Notes under the pieces: generated by a model
What the model saw: only the letters and a program-made list of their open reading frames with translations
Databases searched by the model: none
Told to the model about the DNA's origin: nothing
Program-made: the position numbers and the translations under genes
Part shown: piece after piece, positions 43,168 through 52,338 of the stretch
Numbering within the stretch: the stretch's first letter is position 1
Layout of the letters: the number at the start of each line of letters is the position of its first letter
Assembly (NCBI RefSeq): GCF_001888805.2
Contig: NZ_CP019113.1
Span: forward strand, 1,674,001-1,738,000
From: Enterobacter sp. SA187
Lineage (GTDB): Bacteria; Pseudomonadota; Gammaproteobacteria; Enterobacterales; Enterobacteriaceae
DNA length: 64,000 nt
Reading direction: 5' to 3'

Positions 43168-44268
43168 GTGATAATCATAAGATATTTGGTGCGGGAGACG
43201 CTCAAAAGCCAGTTGGCGATCCTATTCATCCTGCTTCTGATTTTCTTCTGTCAGAAGCTGGTCAGGATCCTCGGCGCGGCGGTGGACGGTGAGATCCCGA
43301 CAAACCTGGTGCTCTCTTTACTGGGCTTAGGCGTGCCTGAAATGGCGCAGCTGATCCTGCCGCTCAGCCTGTTCCTCGGGCTGTTAATGACGTTGGGTAA
43401 ACTCTACACCGACAGCGAAATTACGGTGATGCATGCCTGCGGCCTGGGCAAGGCCGTGCTGGTGAAAGCCGCGATGATCCTCGCGCTGCTGACCGGTATC
43501 GTGGCGGCGGTTAACGTCATGTGGGCCGGGCCGTGGTCGGCGCGTCATCAGGATGAGGTGCTGGCGGAAGCCAAAGCCAACCCTGGCATGGCGGCGCTGG
43601 CGCAGGGCCAGTTCCAGCAAGCCACCGACGGCAACTCCGTACTCTTTATTGAAAGCGTGGACGGCAGCCGCTTTAACGACGTCTTCCTTGCGCAGATCCG
43701 CCCGAAAGGCAATGCCCGCCCGTCAGTGGTGGTGGCGGATTCCGGCGAGCTGTCGCAGAAAAAAGATGGCTCGCAGGTAGTGACGCTTAATAAGGGCACG
43801 CGCTTTGAAGGCACGGCGATGCTGCGCGACTTCCGTATCACCGACTTCCAGGACTATCAGGCGATTATCGGCCATCAGGCCGTGGCGCTGGATCCGGACG
43901 ATACCGAGCAGATGGACATGCGTACGCTGCTCAACACCGATAACAAACGTGCCAACGCCGAGCTGCACTGGCGCTTAACGCTGATCTTCACCGTCTTTAT
44001 GATGGCGCTGATGGTGGTGCCGCTGTCAGTGGTTAACCCGCGTCAGGGCCGCGTGTTGTCGATGCTGCCCGCCATGCTGCTCTATCTGGTGTTCTTCCTG
44101 CTGCAAACCTCGCTGAAGTCGAACGCGGCGAAAGGGCGAATCGATCCGCTGATCTGGATGTGGGCCGTCAACCTGCTGTATCTGGCGCTGGCGATTGGTC
44201 TGAACCTTTGGGACACGGTGCCGATGCGCCGTCTGCGCGCCCGTTTCACGCGTAAAGGAGCGGTATAA
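43168..44268 (+). CDS. lptF: LPS export permease LptF
   Basis: This 366-residue inner-membrane subunit of the LptB2FG ABC exporter extracts lipopolysaccharide from the inner membrane. It has six membrane spans and a large periplasmic beta-jellyroll domain between spans 3 and 4. It starts at GTG 43168 and aligns with E. coli LptF from MIIIRYLVRETLKSQLAI to the C-terminal RKGAV. lptG begins within its stop codon. Confidence 0.97.
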   Translation: MIIIRYLVRETLKSQLAILFILLLIFFCQKLVRILGAAVDGEIPTNLVLSLLGLGVPEMAQLILPLSLFLGLLMTLGKLYTDSEITVMHACGLGKAVLVKAAMILALLTGIVAAVNVMWAGPWSARHQDEVLAEAKANPGMAALAQGQFQQATDGNSVLFIESVDGSRFNDVFLAQIRPKGNARPSVVVADSGELSQKKDGSQVVTLNKGTRFEGTAMLRDFRITDFQDYQAIIGHQAVALDPDDTEQMDMRTLLNTDNKRANAELHWRLTLIFTVFMMALMVVPLSVVNPRQGRVLSMLPAMLLYLVFFLLQTSLKSNAAKGRIDPLIWMWAVNLLYLALAIGLNLWDTVPMRRLRARFTRKGAV

Positions 44269-45350
44269 TGCAGGCATTTCGCGTACTCGACCGCTATATC
44301 GGTAAAACCATTTTCACCACCATCATGATGACACTGTTCATGCTGGTGTCGCTTTCCGCCATTATCAAATTTGTCGACCAGCTCAAGCGCGCCGGGCAGG
44401 GCAGCTATGACGCGCTGGGCGCGGGCATGTATACCGTGCTCAGTATCCCGAAAGATATTCAGATCTTCTTCCCGATGGCGGCGTTGTTAGGCGCGCTGCT
44501 GGGGCTGGGGATGCTGGCGCAGCGCAGCGAGCTGGTGGTGATGCAGGCCTCTGGCTTCACCCGCATGCAGGTGGCGCTGTCAGTGATGAAAACCGCTATC
44601 CCGCTGGTGCTGCTGACCATGGCCATCGGCGAATGGGTCGCCCCGCAGGGCGAGCAGATGGCGCGTAACTACCGCGCGCAGCAGCTTTACGGCGGCTCGC
44701 TGCTTTCCACCCAGCAGGGCTTATGGGCGAAAGACGGCAACAACTTTGTTTATATTGAGCGCGTCACCGGCGATGCCTCCCTTGGCGGCGTCAGCATCTA
44801 TGGCTTTAACGATCAGCGTCGTTTGCAGTCGGTGCGTTACGCGGCTTCCGCCACTTTCGATCCCAATGCCAAAGTGTGGCGTTTATCGCAGGTGGATGAA
44901 TCTAATCTGAGCGATCCGAAACAGGTTACCGGCTCGCAGACGGTGAGCGGCACCTGGAAAACTAACCTGACGCCGGACAAGCTGGGCGTGGTGGCGTTGG
45001 ATCCGGATGCGCTGTCGATCACCGGCCTGCGGGATTATGTGAAATACCTCAAGTCCAGCGGCCAGGATTCCGGGCGCTATGAACTGAACATGTGGAGCAA
45101 GATCTTCCAGCCGCTGTCGGTGGCGGTGATGATGCTGATGGCGCTGTCGTTTATCTTTGGCCCGCTGCGCAGCGTGCCGATGGGCGTGCGTGTGGTGACC
45201 GGTATCAGCTTCGGCTTCGTGTTCTATGTACTGGATCAGATCTTCGGCCCGCTGACCCTGGTGTACGGCATCCCGCCGATTATCGGCGCGCTGCTGCCCA
45301 GCGCCTCATTCTTTGCCATCAGTCTGTGGCTGATGCTGCGGCGTTCCTGA
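44268..45350 (+). CDS. lptG: LPS export permease LptG
   Basis: This 360-residue partner of LptF has the same six-span plus periplasmic jellyroll layout (starting MQAFRVLDRYIGKTIFTTIMMTLFML). A one-base TAATG overlap couples translation to lptF and should secure equal amounts of the two subunits. Confidence 0.97.
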   Translation: MQAFRVLDRYIGKTIFTTIMMTLFMLVSLSAIIKFVDQLKRAGQGSYDALGAGMYTVLSIPKDIQIFFPMAALLGALLGLGMLAQRSELVVMQASGFTRMQVALSVMKTAIPLVLLTMAIGEWVAPQGEQMARNYRAQQLYGGSLLSTQQGLWAKDGNNFVYIERVTGDASLGGVSIYGFNDQRRLQSVRYAASATFDPNAKVWRLSQVDESNLSDPKQVTGSQTVSGTWKTNLTPDKLGVVALDPDALSITGLRDYVKYLKSSGQDSGRYELNMWSKIFQPLSVAVMMLMALSFIFGPLRSVPMGVRVVTGISFGFVFYVLDQIFGPLTLVYGIPPIIGALLPSASFFAISLWLMLRRS

Positions 45351-45358
45351 TAAGTCAT

Positions 45359-45381
45359 CCCCTCTCCACCCTGGAGAGGGG
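45359..45381 (+). terminator. stem-loop after lptG
   Basis: A perfect 9-bp stem CCCCTCTCC/GGAGAGGGG with loop ACCCT begins 8 bp past the lptG stop. No T run follows, so termination strength is uncertain. Confidence 0.55.
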
Positions 45382-45471
45382 ACATTTCCCCCCCGATAAT
45401 TCTGTACTTTGCGACGTTCTCTGCTACGCAGACTATGCTATGCATACGGTTAACTAAATTATCAGGTAGTT

Positions 45472-47115
45472 ATGTCCAGATTTTTCTTTAATGACCGCAA
45501 GCAGCTGGTCAACGACGCCATTGAAGGCCTTGTCATCTCCGCCCCTCACGCCAACCTTGTCCGCCTTGATATTGATCCTGCCATCCGTGTGGTCGCCCGC
45601 AGCGACTGGAGTAAAAGCCGTGTGGCGGTGATCTCCGGCGGGGGCTCCGGCCACGAACCGGCCCATGCGGGCTTTGTCGGCAAAGGGATGCTCACCGCCG
45701 CCGTTTGCGGCGATGTCTTTGCCTCGCCAAGCGTGGATGCGGTACTGAACGCCATTGTCGCAGTCACCGGCGATCGCGGCTGTCTGCTTATTGTCAAAAA
45801 CTACACCGGCGACCGCCTGAACTTCGGCCTCGCGGCGGAAAAAGCCAAGCGCTACGGCCTGAAAGTGGAAATGGTGATCGTCGCCGATGACATCGCGCTG
45901 CCGGACAACAAACAGCCGCGCGGCATCGCCGGTACGGCGCTGGTACATAAAGTGGCGGGTTTCGCCGCTGAACAGGGCAAATCCCTCAGCGAAGTGCGCG
46001 ACCTGGCGCAGCAGGCCTGTGACAACGTCTGGAGCCTCGGACTGGCGATGGAAACCTGCAACCTGCCGGGCAGCGATGGCGAAGAAGAGAACCGCATTCA
46101 GCGCGGTCAGGTGGAGCTGGGTCTCGGCATTCATGGCGAACCCGGTGCCACCACGGTGGACTCGCACAACAGCAAAAAACTTATTGATACCCTGGTTGGC
46201 CCGTTAAAAGAGAAGGCGGGCAATGACCGCGTGGCGGTGCTGATCAACAACCTCGGCGGCGTCTCCGCGCTGGAAATGGCGCTGCTCACCAAAGAGCTGG
46301 CGCACTCGGCATTAAAAGATCAAATCGCCTATCTGGTCGGCCCCGCGCCGCTGGTCAGCTCGCTGGATATGAAAGGGTTCTCGCTGTCGCTGCTGCGTCT
46401 GAATGACACCTTTGAACAGGCGCTGTGCGCTGATGTCGAGACCGTCGGCTGGCAGAAACCGGTGGCCTTCGCGCCGATGCGCACCGTCAGCCACAACGCC
46501 ATTCACGACAGCCTGGAAATTCAGCCCTCTGATAACCCGCAGGTGAAGGCGCTGGTGAAAACCGCCACCGACACGCTGATTAACCTTGAGAACCGCCTGA
46601 ACGCACTGGACGCCAAAGTGGGCGACGGCGATACCGGCTCGACCTTTGCCGAAGGGGCGCGGGATGTGGCGCAACTGCTGGCGGACGGCAAGCTGCCGCT
46701 TAACAACACCGCGCAGCTGCTGCAACTGGTGGGCGAACGCCTGGCGACGGTGATGGGCGGCTCCAGCGGCGTGCTGATGTCGATCTTTTTCACCGCCGCC
46801 GGACAGGCGATCCACGACGGGCAACCGCTGCCGGAAGCACTGTTAAAAGGGCTGAAGCAGATGAAGCATTATGGTGGTGCCGATCTGGGCGACCGCACGC
46901 TGATTGACGCGCTGCAACCGGCGCTGGAAGCGCTGCGCGATCACGATCTGATGGCAGCCATTAGTGCGGCGAAAAAGGGCGCAGAAGCTACCGCATCGAT
47001 GCAAAAAGCGGGGGCGGGACGCTCGTCTTACGTCAACCGCGAAAACCTGGAAGGGGTGACCGATCCGGGCGCGGTCGCAGTGGCTGAAGTCTTTGCTGCT
47101 CTGAAGAAGGTCTGA
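45472..47115 (+). CDS. dhaK: ATP-dependent dihydroxyacetone kinase (DhaK-DhaL fusion)
   Basis: This 547-residue enzyme phosphorylates dihydroxyacetone. The N-terminal DhaK domain (about 1-330) has GGGSGHEPAHAGFVG and the substrate-binding His H221 in GIHGEPG. The C-terminal DhaL nucleotide domain (about 360-547) has LDAKVGDGDTGSTFAEGA for Mg-ADP. This one-chain form resembles the Citrobacter freundii kinase rather than the PTS-dependent DhaKLM of E. coli. It stands alone here, without glycerol dehydrogenase or DhaR. The symbol follows the Citrobacter usage. Confidence 0.93.
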   Translation: MSRFFFNDRKQLVNDAIEGLVISAPHANLVRLDIDPAIRVVARSDWSKSRVAVISGGGSGHEPAHAGFVGKGMLTAAVCGDVFASPSVDAVLNAIVAVTGDRGCLLIVKNYTGDRLNFGLAAEKAKRYGLKVEMVIVADDIALPDNKQPRGIAGTALVHKVAGFAAEQGKSLSEVRDLAQQACDNVWSLGLAMETCNLPGSDGEEENRIQRGQVELGLGIHGEPGATTVDSHNSKKLIDTLVGPLKEKAGNDRVAVLINNLGGVSALEMALLTKELAHSALKDQIAYLVGPAPLVSSLDMKGFSLSLLRLNDTFEQALCADVETVGWQKPVAFAPMRTVSHNAIHDSLEIQPSDNPQVKALVKTATDTLINLENRLNALDAKVGDGDTGSTFAEGARDVAQLLADGKLPLNNTAQLLQLVGERLATVMGGSSGVLMSIFFTAAGQAIHDGQPLPEALLKGLKQMKHYGGADLGDRTLIDALQPALEALRDHDLMAAISAAKKGAEATASMQKAGAGRSSYVNRENLEGVTDPGAVAVAEVFAALKKV

Positions 47116-47121
47116 ATACGC

Positions 47122-47152
47122 AGGCCCGGCAAGCTACGCGCCGCCGGGCGTT
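47122..47152. repeat. REP element between dhaK and ahr
   Basis: A single unit aggcccggcaagctacgcgccgccgggc lies in the 44-bp gap between the convergent genes. Confidence 0.75.
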
Positions 47153-47159
47153 TTACCCT

Positions 47160-48179
47160 TTAAAAATCCGCTTTTAACACCACGCGATAACGGGCTTTGC
47201 CGTCACGCACATGTTGCAGCGCTTCATTAATTTTTGACATCGGGAACAGCTCGGTGGTCGGTGCCACCTGCGCACGACCGGCAAATTTCATCAGCTTACG
47301 CAGTTCGTACGGCGTACCTGTGGCAGAGCCGGAGATGCTGCGGTCGCCGCCAATCAGCGTAAACGCCGGCACCGGCAGCGGTTTCAGCACCGCGCCAACG
47401 GTGTGGAAGTTGCCGCCATAGGCCAGGGCTTCAAAGTACGGCTGCCATTCCAGATCGACGTTAACGGTATTGATGATCAGATCAAACTGACCGGCCAGCG
47501 CTTTCAGGGCTTCCGGATCGCGGCTGTTCACCACTTTATCTGCGCCAAAGCCGCGCACTTCTGCTTCTTTCGCCGGGTTGGAGCTGAACGCCGTCACTTC
47601 GCAGCCCATGGCGCGCAGCAGTTTAATGGCGATATGGCCCAGACCGCCGATACCGATCACGCCGACGCGGCTGGTAGCGGTGACATGGTGCATCAGCAGC
47701 GGTTTGAATACCGTGATACCGCCGCACAGCAGCGGGCCTGCGGTTTCAATATCAATGCTGTCCGGCAGCGGGATCACCCATTGCCAGTCGGCGCGAATTT
47801 TATCGGCAAAACCGCCACGGTTTAAAATGGTCGGCACCGCGCCTTCCAGACAGTTGATCTGGTTGCCGCTGATACAGGCATCGCAGTGCCCGCAGCTGCG
47901 CGCCGTCCAGCCAATACCCACGCGCTGGCCCACTTTCAGACCCTTGTCCTGCGCATCGCGGCCAAGGGCCACCACGCGGCCAATCACTTCATGACCGGCA
48001 ACCAGCGGGTACTGCGACATGCCCCACTCGTTATCGATCATGGATAAATCAGAGTGGCAGATACCGCAGTAATCAACCTGAACTTCAACGTCAGCCGGCA
48101 GCAGTTCACCCGCATCAAATTCATGTAGTTCCAGATCGGCACCGGCCTCAGGGGCGGCGTAACTTTTTATGATGCTCAT
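47160..48179 (-). CDS. ahr: NADPH-dependent aldehyde reductase Ahr
   Basis: This 339-residue zinc-dependent medium-chain dehydrogenase is near-identical in layout to E. coli Ahr (YjgB). Catalytic zinc ligands are in YCGICHSDL and GHEVIG, structural zinc in CGHCDACISGNQINC, and the cofactor fold in GVIGIGGLGHIAIK. It reduces a wide range of aldehydes to alcohols. ATG 48179 gives the family start MSIIKSYAAPEAG. In E. coli it lies next to leuX; here 8 kb is inserted between them. Confidence 0.96.
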   Translation of the reverse strand: MSIIKSYAAPEAGADLELHEFDAGELLPADVEVQVDYCGICHSDLSMIDNEWGMSQYPLVAGHEVIGRVVALGRDAQDKGLKVGQRVGIGWTARSCGHCDACISGNQINCLEGAVPTILNRGGFADKIRADWQWVIPLPDSIDIETAGPLLCGGITVFKPLLMHHVTATSRVGVIGIGGLGHIAIKLLRAMGCEVTAFSSNPAKEAEVRGFGADKVVNSRDPEALKALAGQFDLIINTVNVDLEWQPYFEALAYGGNFHTVGAVLKPLPVPAFTLIGGDRSISGSATGTPYELRKLMKFAGRAQVAPTTELFPMSKINEALQHVRDGKARYRVVLKADF

Positions 48180-48309
48180 CACAATTTCCTTCGGTTGGCA
48201 TTGATTAGAAAGAAGTGTAGAGCATTCCGTAAGGGGCGACTTAGCGGAAGAGGGCATTCAGCTAAGTCGTCTTATACTTCATGCTGATGAACAGTGACCG
48301 GAGAACCTA

Positions 48310-48864
48310 ATGACCTTACGCGCGGCGATAGTGTTGCTGACGGGCGGGCTGCCTTTTTTCGCCTCAGCCCATAACTTTGTGGAAGGGGAACGTGTGCCGC
48401 CGGTGGGGGTGGCAGATCGCGGCGAGTTGCAGCTTCAGCAGGAGGCGATCCGCTATCAGGTGTGGAACAGCGCGCGCCTCGGTGGAAAAGTGGGCGTGGT
48501 GCTGCATATGGCAGGGCGACTCTCCGCCAAAGATCAGAACGCCGCGCTGATCGACGCTATCGGCAAAGCCGGGCTGCCCGCCAGCCGGTTTGCGGTCACC
48601 ACCATCGTCAATACCGATGACGCCATTCCCGGCAGCGCGCTGTTCGTGCGGCGCAGTCTGGAGGAGAGCAAACGGGAAACCCCGGCGGCGCAGTTTGTGG
48701 TGGACGATCGCGGCTCGGTACTCCGCGCCTGGCAACTGCAACCGGGCGGTTCCGCCGTGGTGGTACTGGATAAGAGCGGACGGGTGCGCTTCGCCAAAGA
48801 CGGCGCGCTGTCCGCTGCGGAGGTGGATCAGGTGATGGCGCTGCTGCGGGAACTGCTGGCGTAG
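48310..48864 (+). CDS. YtfJ-family periplasmic protein
   Basis: This 184-residue protein starts with a signal peptide (MTLRAAIVLLTGGLPFFASA) and is homologous to E. coli YtfJ over its length (VPPVGVADRGELQL, VGVVLHMAGRLSAKDQNA, TTIVNTDDAIPGSALFVR). YtfJ has a thioredoxin-like fold but no CxxC active site is present here. It looks like a second, diverged copy placed between ahr and the crt genes. Its function is unknown. Confidence 0.87.
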   Translation: MTLRAAIVLLTGGLPFFASAHNFVEGERVPPVGVADRGELQLQQEAIRYQVWNSARLGGKVGVVLHMAGRLSAKDQNAALIDAIGKAGLPASRFAVTTIVNTDDAIPGSALFVRRSLEESKRETPAAQFVVDDRGSVLRAWQLQPGGSAVVVLDKSGRVRFAKDGALSAAEVDQVMALLRELLA

Positions 48865-49075
48865 TCGCTCATTGTTAAAGCAAGGTAAATAGTTGTGATG
48901 AAGGCGTTGCGTAAAAGCAAATATCTGTAGAGTGCGCTACGCTTTTCAGACAAAGCAGGATGCAAATAAACAGGCAAGCGGCTGTTCAGGCTGCAAAAGT
49001 TCCTGGTCAGATTATGACGGCTCGATGGCAGCCGTCACATGCGCCATTCGCATCATACCGCCACGACGAGGAACC

Positions 49076-49993
49076 ATGACCGTAACGATGAAGGTTAACG
49101 CCGATAACTGCCTGAACCATGAAGATGAGTTACAGGCGCTGCGCGAGGCGCTGCAAATCCGCCTCGATCAGCTGTTGCCTGCGGGCCAGCAGCAGGATCT
49201 GGTCTATACGGCGATGCGCGAAGGCACGCTGGTGGCGGGCAAACGGGTACGCCCGTTGCTGCTGGTGCTGGCAGCGCGCGACCTCGGCTGTCATGCCGAT
49301 CAGCCAGGCCTGCTCGATCTCGCCTGCGCGGTGGAGATGGTGCACGCCGCGTCGCTGATGCTCGACGATATCCCCTGTATGGACAATGCGCTGCTGCGTC
49401 GCGGCCGCCCGACGATCCACCGCCAGTATGGCGAAAACGTCGCTATCCTCGCCGCCGTGGCGCTGCTCAGCCGCGCCTTTGGCGTGGTGGCGGAAGCCCA
49501 GTCGCTGTCGCCTGCCTGCAAAACCCTGGCGGTGGCGGAACTCTCCACCGCCGTCGGGTTACAGGGACTGGTACAGGGGCAGTATCTCGATCTGCACGAG
49601 GGTGCCGGGACGCGCAGCGCCGAAGCGATCCTGCTCGCCAATGAACTGAAAACCAGCCGTCTGTTCGACGCCACGCTGCAAATGGCGGCGATCGTCGCCG
49701 ATGCCCCGCCGCAGGCGCGTCAGCGGTTGCGCTGCTTTGCGCAGGATCTGGGGCAGGCGTTCCAGTTGCTGGACGATCTGGCCGACGGCCTGAACGGCAC
49801 CGGCAAAGATGTGAATAAAGATCACGGCAAATCGACGCTGGTGGCGATGCTCGGCGCGGAAGCGGTGCATCAGCGGCTGCGCGATCATCTGCGCAGCGCG
49901 GATGAACATCTCACCAGCGCCTGTCAGCGCGGTGTCTCCACGCGGCGCTTTATGCACGCCTGGTTCGACAAACAGATGGCGCTGTTCGGCTAA
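49076..49993 (+). CDS. crtE: geranylgeranyl diphosphate synthase
   Basis: This 305-residue trans-prenyltransferase condenses IPP with FPP to GGPP, the carotenoid precursor. The first Asp-rich motif is in SLMLDDIPCMDN and the second in QLLDDLADGLNGTGKD, both typical of CrtE. The start at 49076 is supported by a nearby GAGG and a family-like length; a longer open frame begins at 48932 without similarity. It is the first gene of the crt operon. The 211-bp gap before it shows no clear promoter by eye. Confidence 0.95.
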   Translation: MTVTMKVNADNCLNHEDELQALREALQIRLDQLLPAGQQQDLVYTAMREGTLVAGKRVRPLLLVLAARDLGCHADQPGLLDLACAVEMVHAASLMLDDIPCMDNALLRRGRPTIHRQYGENVAILAAVALLSRAFGVVAEAQSLSPACKTLAVAELSTAVGLQGLVQGQYLDLHEGAGTRSAEAILLANELKTSRLFDATLQMAAIVADAPPQARQRLRCFAQDLGQAFQLLDDLADGLNGTGKDVNKDHGKSTLVAMLGAEAVHQRLRDHLRSADEHLTSACQRGVSTRRFMHAWFDKQMALFG

Positions 49994-50032
49994 CACGTTT
50001 TATCTCAGGACGCCACATCGACTGGAGCGGCA

Positions 50033-51076
50033 ATGAAGGACAGGGAACTGACTCAACGCAAAAACGATCATCTGGATATCGTGCTGGATCCGGCGCGGGC
50101 GCTGAAAAAGCGCGGCACCGGTTTTGCCGACTGGCGTTTTGAACACTGTGCGATGCCGGAGCTGGATCTGGACGCCATCGATTTAAGCACCACGCTGTTC
50201 GGCAGAACGCTGCGTGCGCCGCTGCTGATAAGCTCGATGACCGGCGGCGCCAGCCGCGCCAGGGAAATTAACCGCCATCTGGCGGAAGCGGCGCAGGCGC
50301 TCGGGCTGGCGATGGGCGTCGGCTCCCAGCGTGTGGCGCTGGAAAGCGAAGATAACTGGGGGCTGACGCGCGAACTGCGCCGTGCCGCGCCGGATATTCC
50401 GCTGCTGGCGAACCTGGGCGCGGCGCAGATTGCCGCCCACCATGGCATCGATTACGCCCGCCGCGCGGTGGATATGATCGAGGCGGACGCGCTGATTATT
50501 CATCTCAACCCCTTACAGGAAGCCTTGCAGGGCGGCGGCGACCGCGACTGGCGCGGCGTGCTGGCGGCGATCGCCCGCACGGTGAAAGCGCTGCCGGTGC
50601 CGGTGGTGGTGAAAGAGGTCGGCGCAGGGATTTCCGTGCCGGTGGCCCGCCAGCTGGCTGATGCGGGGGTGGCGATGCTGGACGTCGCCGGTTCCGGCGG
50701 CACCAGCTGGGCAGCGGTGGAGGGCGAACGCGCCGCGACGCCGCATGACCGCGCCGTGGCGATGGCCTTTGCCGACTGGGGCATCCCCACCGCTCGCGCA
50801 TTGCGCGATCTGCATCAGGCGCTGCCGCAGATGCCGCTTATCGCCTCCGGCGGCGTCAGCGACGGCATCGACGTTGCGCGCGCCATCGCGCTGGGCGCGA
50901 CCCTCGCAGGCCAGGCCGCAGGGGTGCTCGGCTGCGCCACTGCCTCCGGCGACGCGGTGATCGCCCATTTTCAGATCATCATCGATCAGCTGCGGGTCGC
51001 CTGTTTCTGTACCGGCAGCGCCAGCCTGAGCGCGCTGCGGCAGGCCAGACTGGTGCGCGTCGGGGATGAGGAATGA
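50033..51076 (+). CDS. idi: type 2 isopentenyl diphosphate isomerase
   Basis: This 347-residue FMN- and NADPH-dependent IDI-2 (Fni) interconverts IPP and DMAPP. Signatures are RKNDHLDIVL, SSMTGGASRAREINRHLAEAAQ, HLNPLQEALQGGGDRDW and the FMN phosphate-binding ASGGVSDGIDVARAIALGA. It is unrelated to the E. coli Nudix Idi. Placement between crtE and crtX is as in Cronobacter and some Pantoea clusters. It boosts precursor supply for pigment. Confidence 0.95.
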   Translation: MKDRELTQRKNDHLDIVLDPARALKKRGTGFADWRFEHCAMPELDLDAIDLSTTLFGRTLRAPLLISSMTGGASRAREINRHLAEAAQALGLAMGVGSQRVALESEDNWGLTRELRRAAPDIPLLANLGAAQIAAHHGIDYARRAVDMIEADALIIHLNPLQEALQGGGDRDWRGVLAAIARTVKALPVPVVVKEVGAGISVPVARQLADAGVAMLDVAGSGGTSWAAVEGERAATPHDRAVAMAFADWGIPTARALRDLHQALPQMPLIASGGVSDGIDVARAIALGATLAGQAAGVLGCATASGDAVIAHFQIIIDQLRVACFCTGSASLSALRQARLVRVGDEE

Positions 51077-52338
51077 GCCATTACGCGGTTATCGCGCCAC
51101 CGCTCTACAGTCACGTGCGCGCGCTGGAAGCGCTGGCGCAGGCGTTAATCGCCCGCGGCCATCGCGTCACCTTTATGCAGCAGGCGGAAGCGCGCACGCT
51201 GCTTGACGACGCGCGCATCGGTTTTTATCCCCTTGGCGAACGCAGCCATCCCCCCGGCAGCCTGGCGCGCACCCTGGCGTTAACGGCGCACCCGTCAGGA
51301 CCGGGTATTTTTCGGCTGATTGAAGACATGGCGAAAACCAGCGACATGCTCTGCCGTGAGCTGCCCGCCGCGCTGCAACAGGCGGGTATCGACGGGCTGA
51401 TCGTCGATCAGATGGAGGCGGCGGGCGGGCTGGTCGCCGAAGCTCTGGGCCTGCCGTTCGTCTCGGTCGCCTGCGCCTTGCCGGTAAACCGTGAGCCGCA
51501 TCTGCCGCTGCCGGTGATGCCCTTTAACTACGCCACCGGTCCACGCAGCCAGAAACTTTATGCCACCAGCGAGCGCATCTATGACTGGCTGATGCGCCGC
51601 CACAGCGAGGTGATCGCACGCCATGCGCGCGCCTTTGGCCTTGGCGAGCGGCGATCGCTGCACGACTGTCTGTCGCCGCTGGCGCAGATCAGCCAGACGC
51701 TGCCTGCTTTTGATTTTCCCCGTCGCCAGCTGCCCGCGCACTTTCACGCCGTCGGGCCGCTGCGCCACAGCCACGCCGCGCCGGAGGAGGTACAGACTTC
51801 CGCGCAGCCGCTGATATTCGCCTCGCTGGGCACCCTTCAGGGGCACCGCTACAGGCTGTTCCGCACCATCGCCCGCGCCTGCCGCCAGCTGAACGTCCGG
51901 CTGCTTATCGCCCACTGCGGCGGCCTGAATGAGGCGCAGGAAGCGCGACTGCGGCGCTACGGCGCGGAGGTGACTGATTTTGCCGATCAGCCTGCCGTGC
52001 TGCGCCAGGCGCAGGCGGTGATCACCCACGGCGGACTCAATACGGTGATGGACGCGATAGAGAGCGCCACGCCGATCCTAACTATCCCGCTGGCGTTCGA
52101 CCAGCCGGGCGTTGCCGCGCGCGTGGTTTACAGCGGCATTGGCCGCCGCGCTTCACGCTTTACCACCGCAGGCGCGCTGGCGAAAAACCTGAACGCGCTG
52201 CTCAACGACGCCCGCTACCGTCAGCAGCTACGCCTGATGCAGACGCAGCTTGCCGGTGCTGGCGGCGCGACCAGCGCGGCGGAAATAGTGGAACAGGCGC
52301 TCAACAGCCGCCACCCGATCCTGGCGGCCTGCGCATGA
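51073..52338 (+). CDS. crtX: zeaxanthin glucosyltransferase
   Basis: This 421-residue GT1-family enzyme transfers glucose from UDP-glucose to the hydroxyl groups of zeaxanthin. The C-terminal donor-binding region includes ITHGGLNTVMDAIESATPILTIPLAFDQPGVAARV. It overlaps idi by 4 bp (ATGA) and crtY by 4 bp. The final product is therefore expected to be zeaxanthin mono- and diglucoside. Confidence 0.95.
   Translation: MSHYAVIAPPLYSHVRALEALAQALIARGHRVTFMQQAEARTLLDDARIGFYPLGERSHPPGSLARTLALTAHPSGPGIFRLIEDMAKTSDMLCRELPAALQQAGIDGLIVDQMEAAGGLVAEALGLPFVSVACALPVNREPHLPLPVMPFNYATGPRSQKLYATSERIYDWLMRRHSEVIARHARAFGLGERRSLHDCLSPLAQISQTLPAFDFPRRQLPAHFHAVGPLRHSHAAPEEVQTSAQPLIFASLGTLQGHRYRLFRTIARACRQLNVRLLIAHCGGLNEAQEARLRRYGAEVTDFADQPAVLRQAQAVITHGGLNTVMDAIESATPILTIPLAFDQPGVAARVVYSGIGRRASRFTTAGALAKNLNALLNDARYRQQLRLMQTQLAGAGGATSAAEIVEQALNSRHPILAACA

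Noticed and set aside
1571..47152. Recurrent palindromes considered as a CRISPR array
   Set aside because: The repeats are scattered REP/BIME units between genes, in inverted orientation. There are no regular spacers and no cas genes.
48310..48864. Calling this gene ytfJ itself
   Set aside because: It is clearly homologous but diverged, and sits away from the usual ytfJ neighbourhood. It is safer to name it a YtfJ-family protein.
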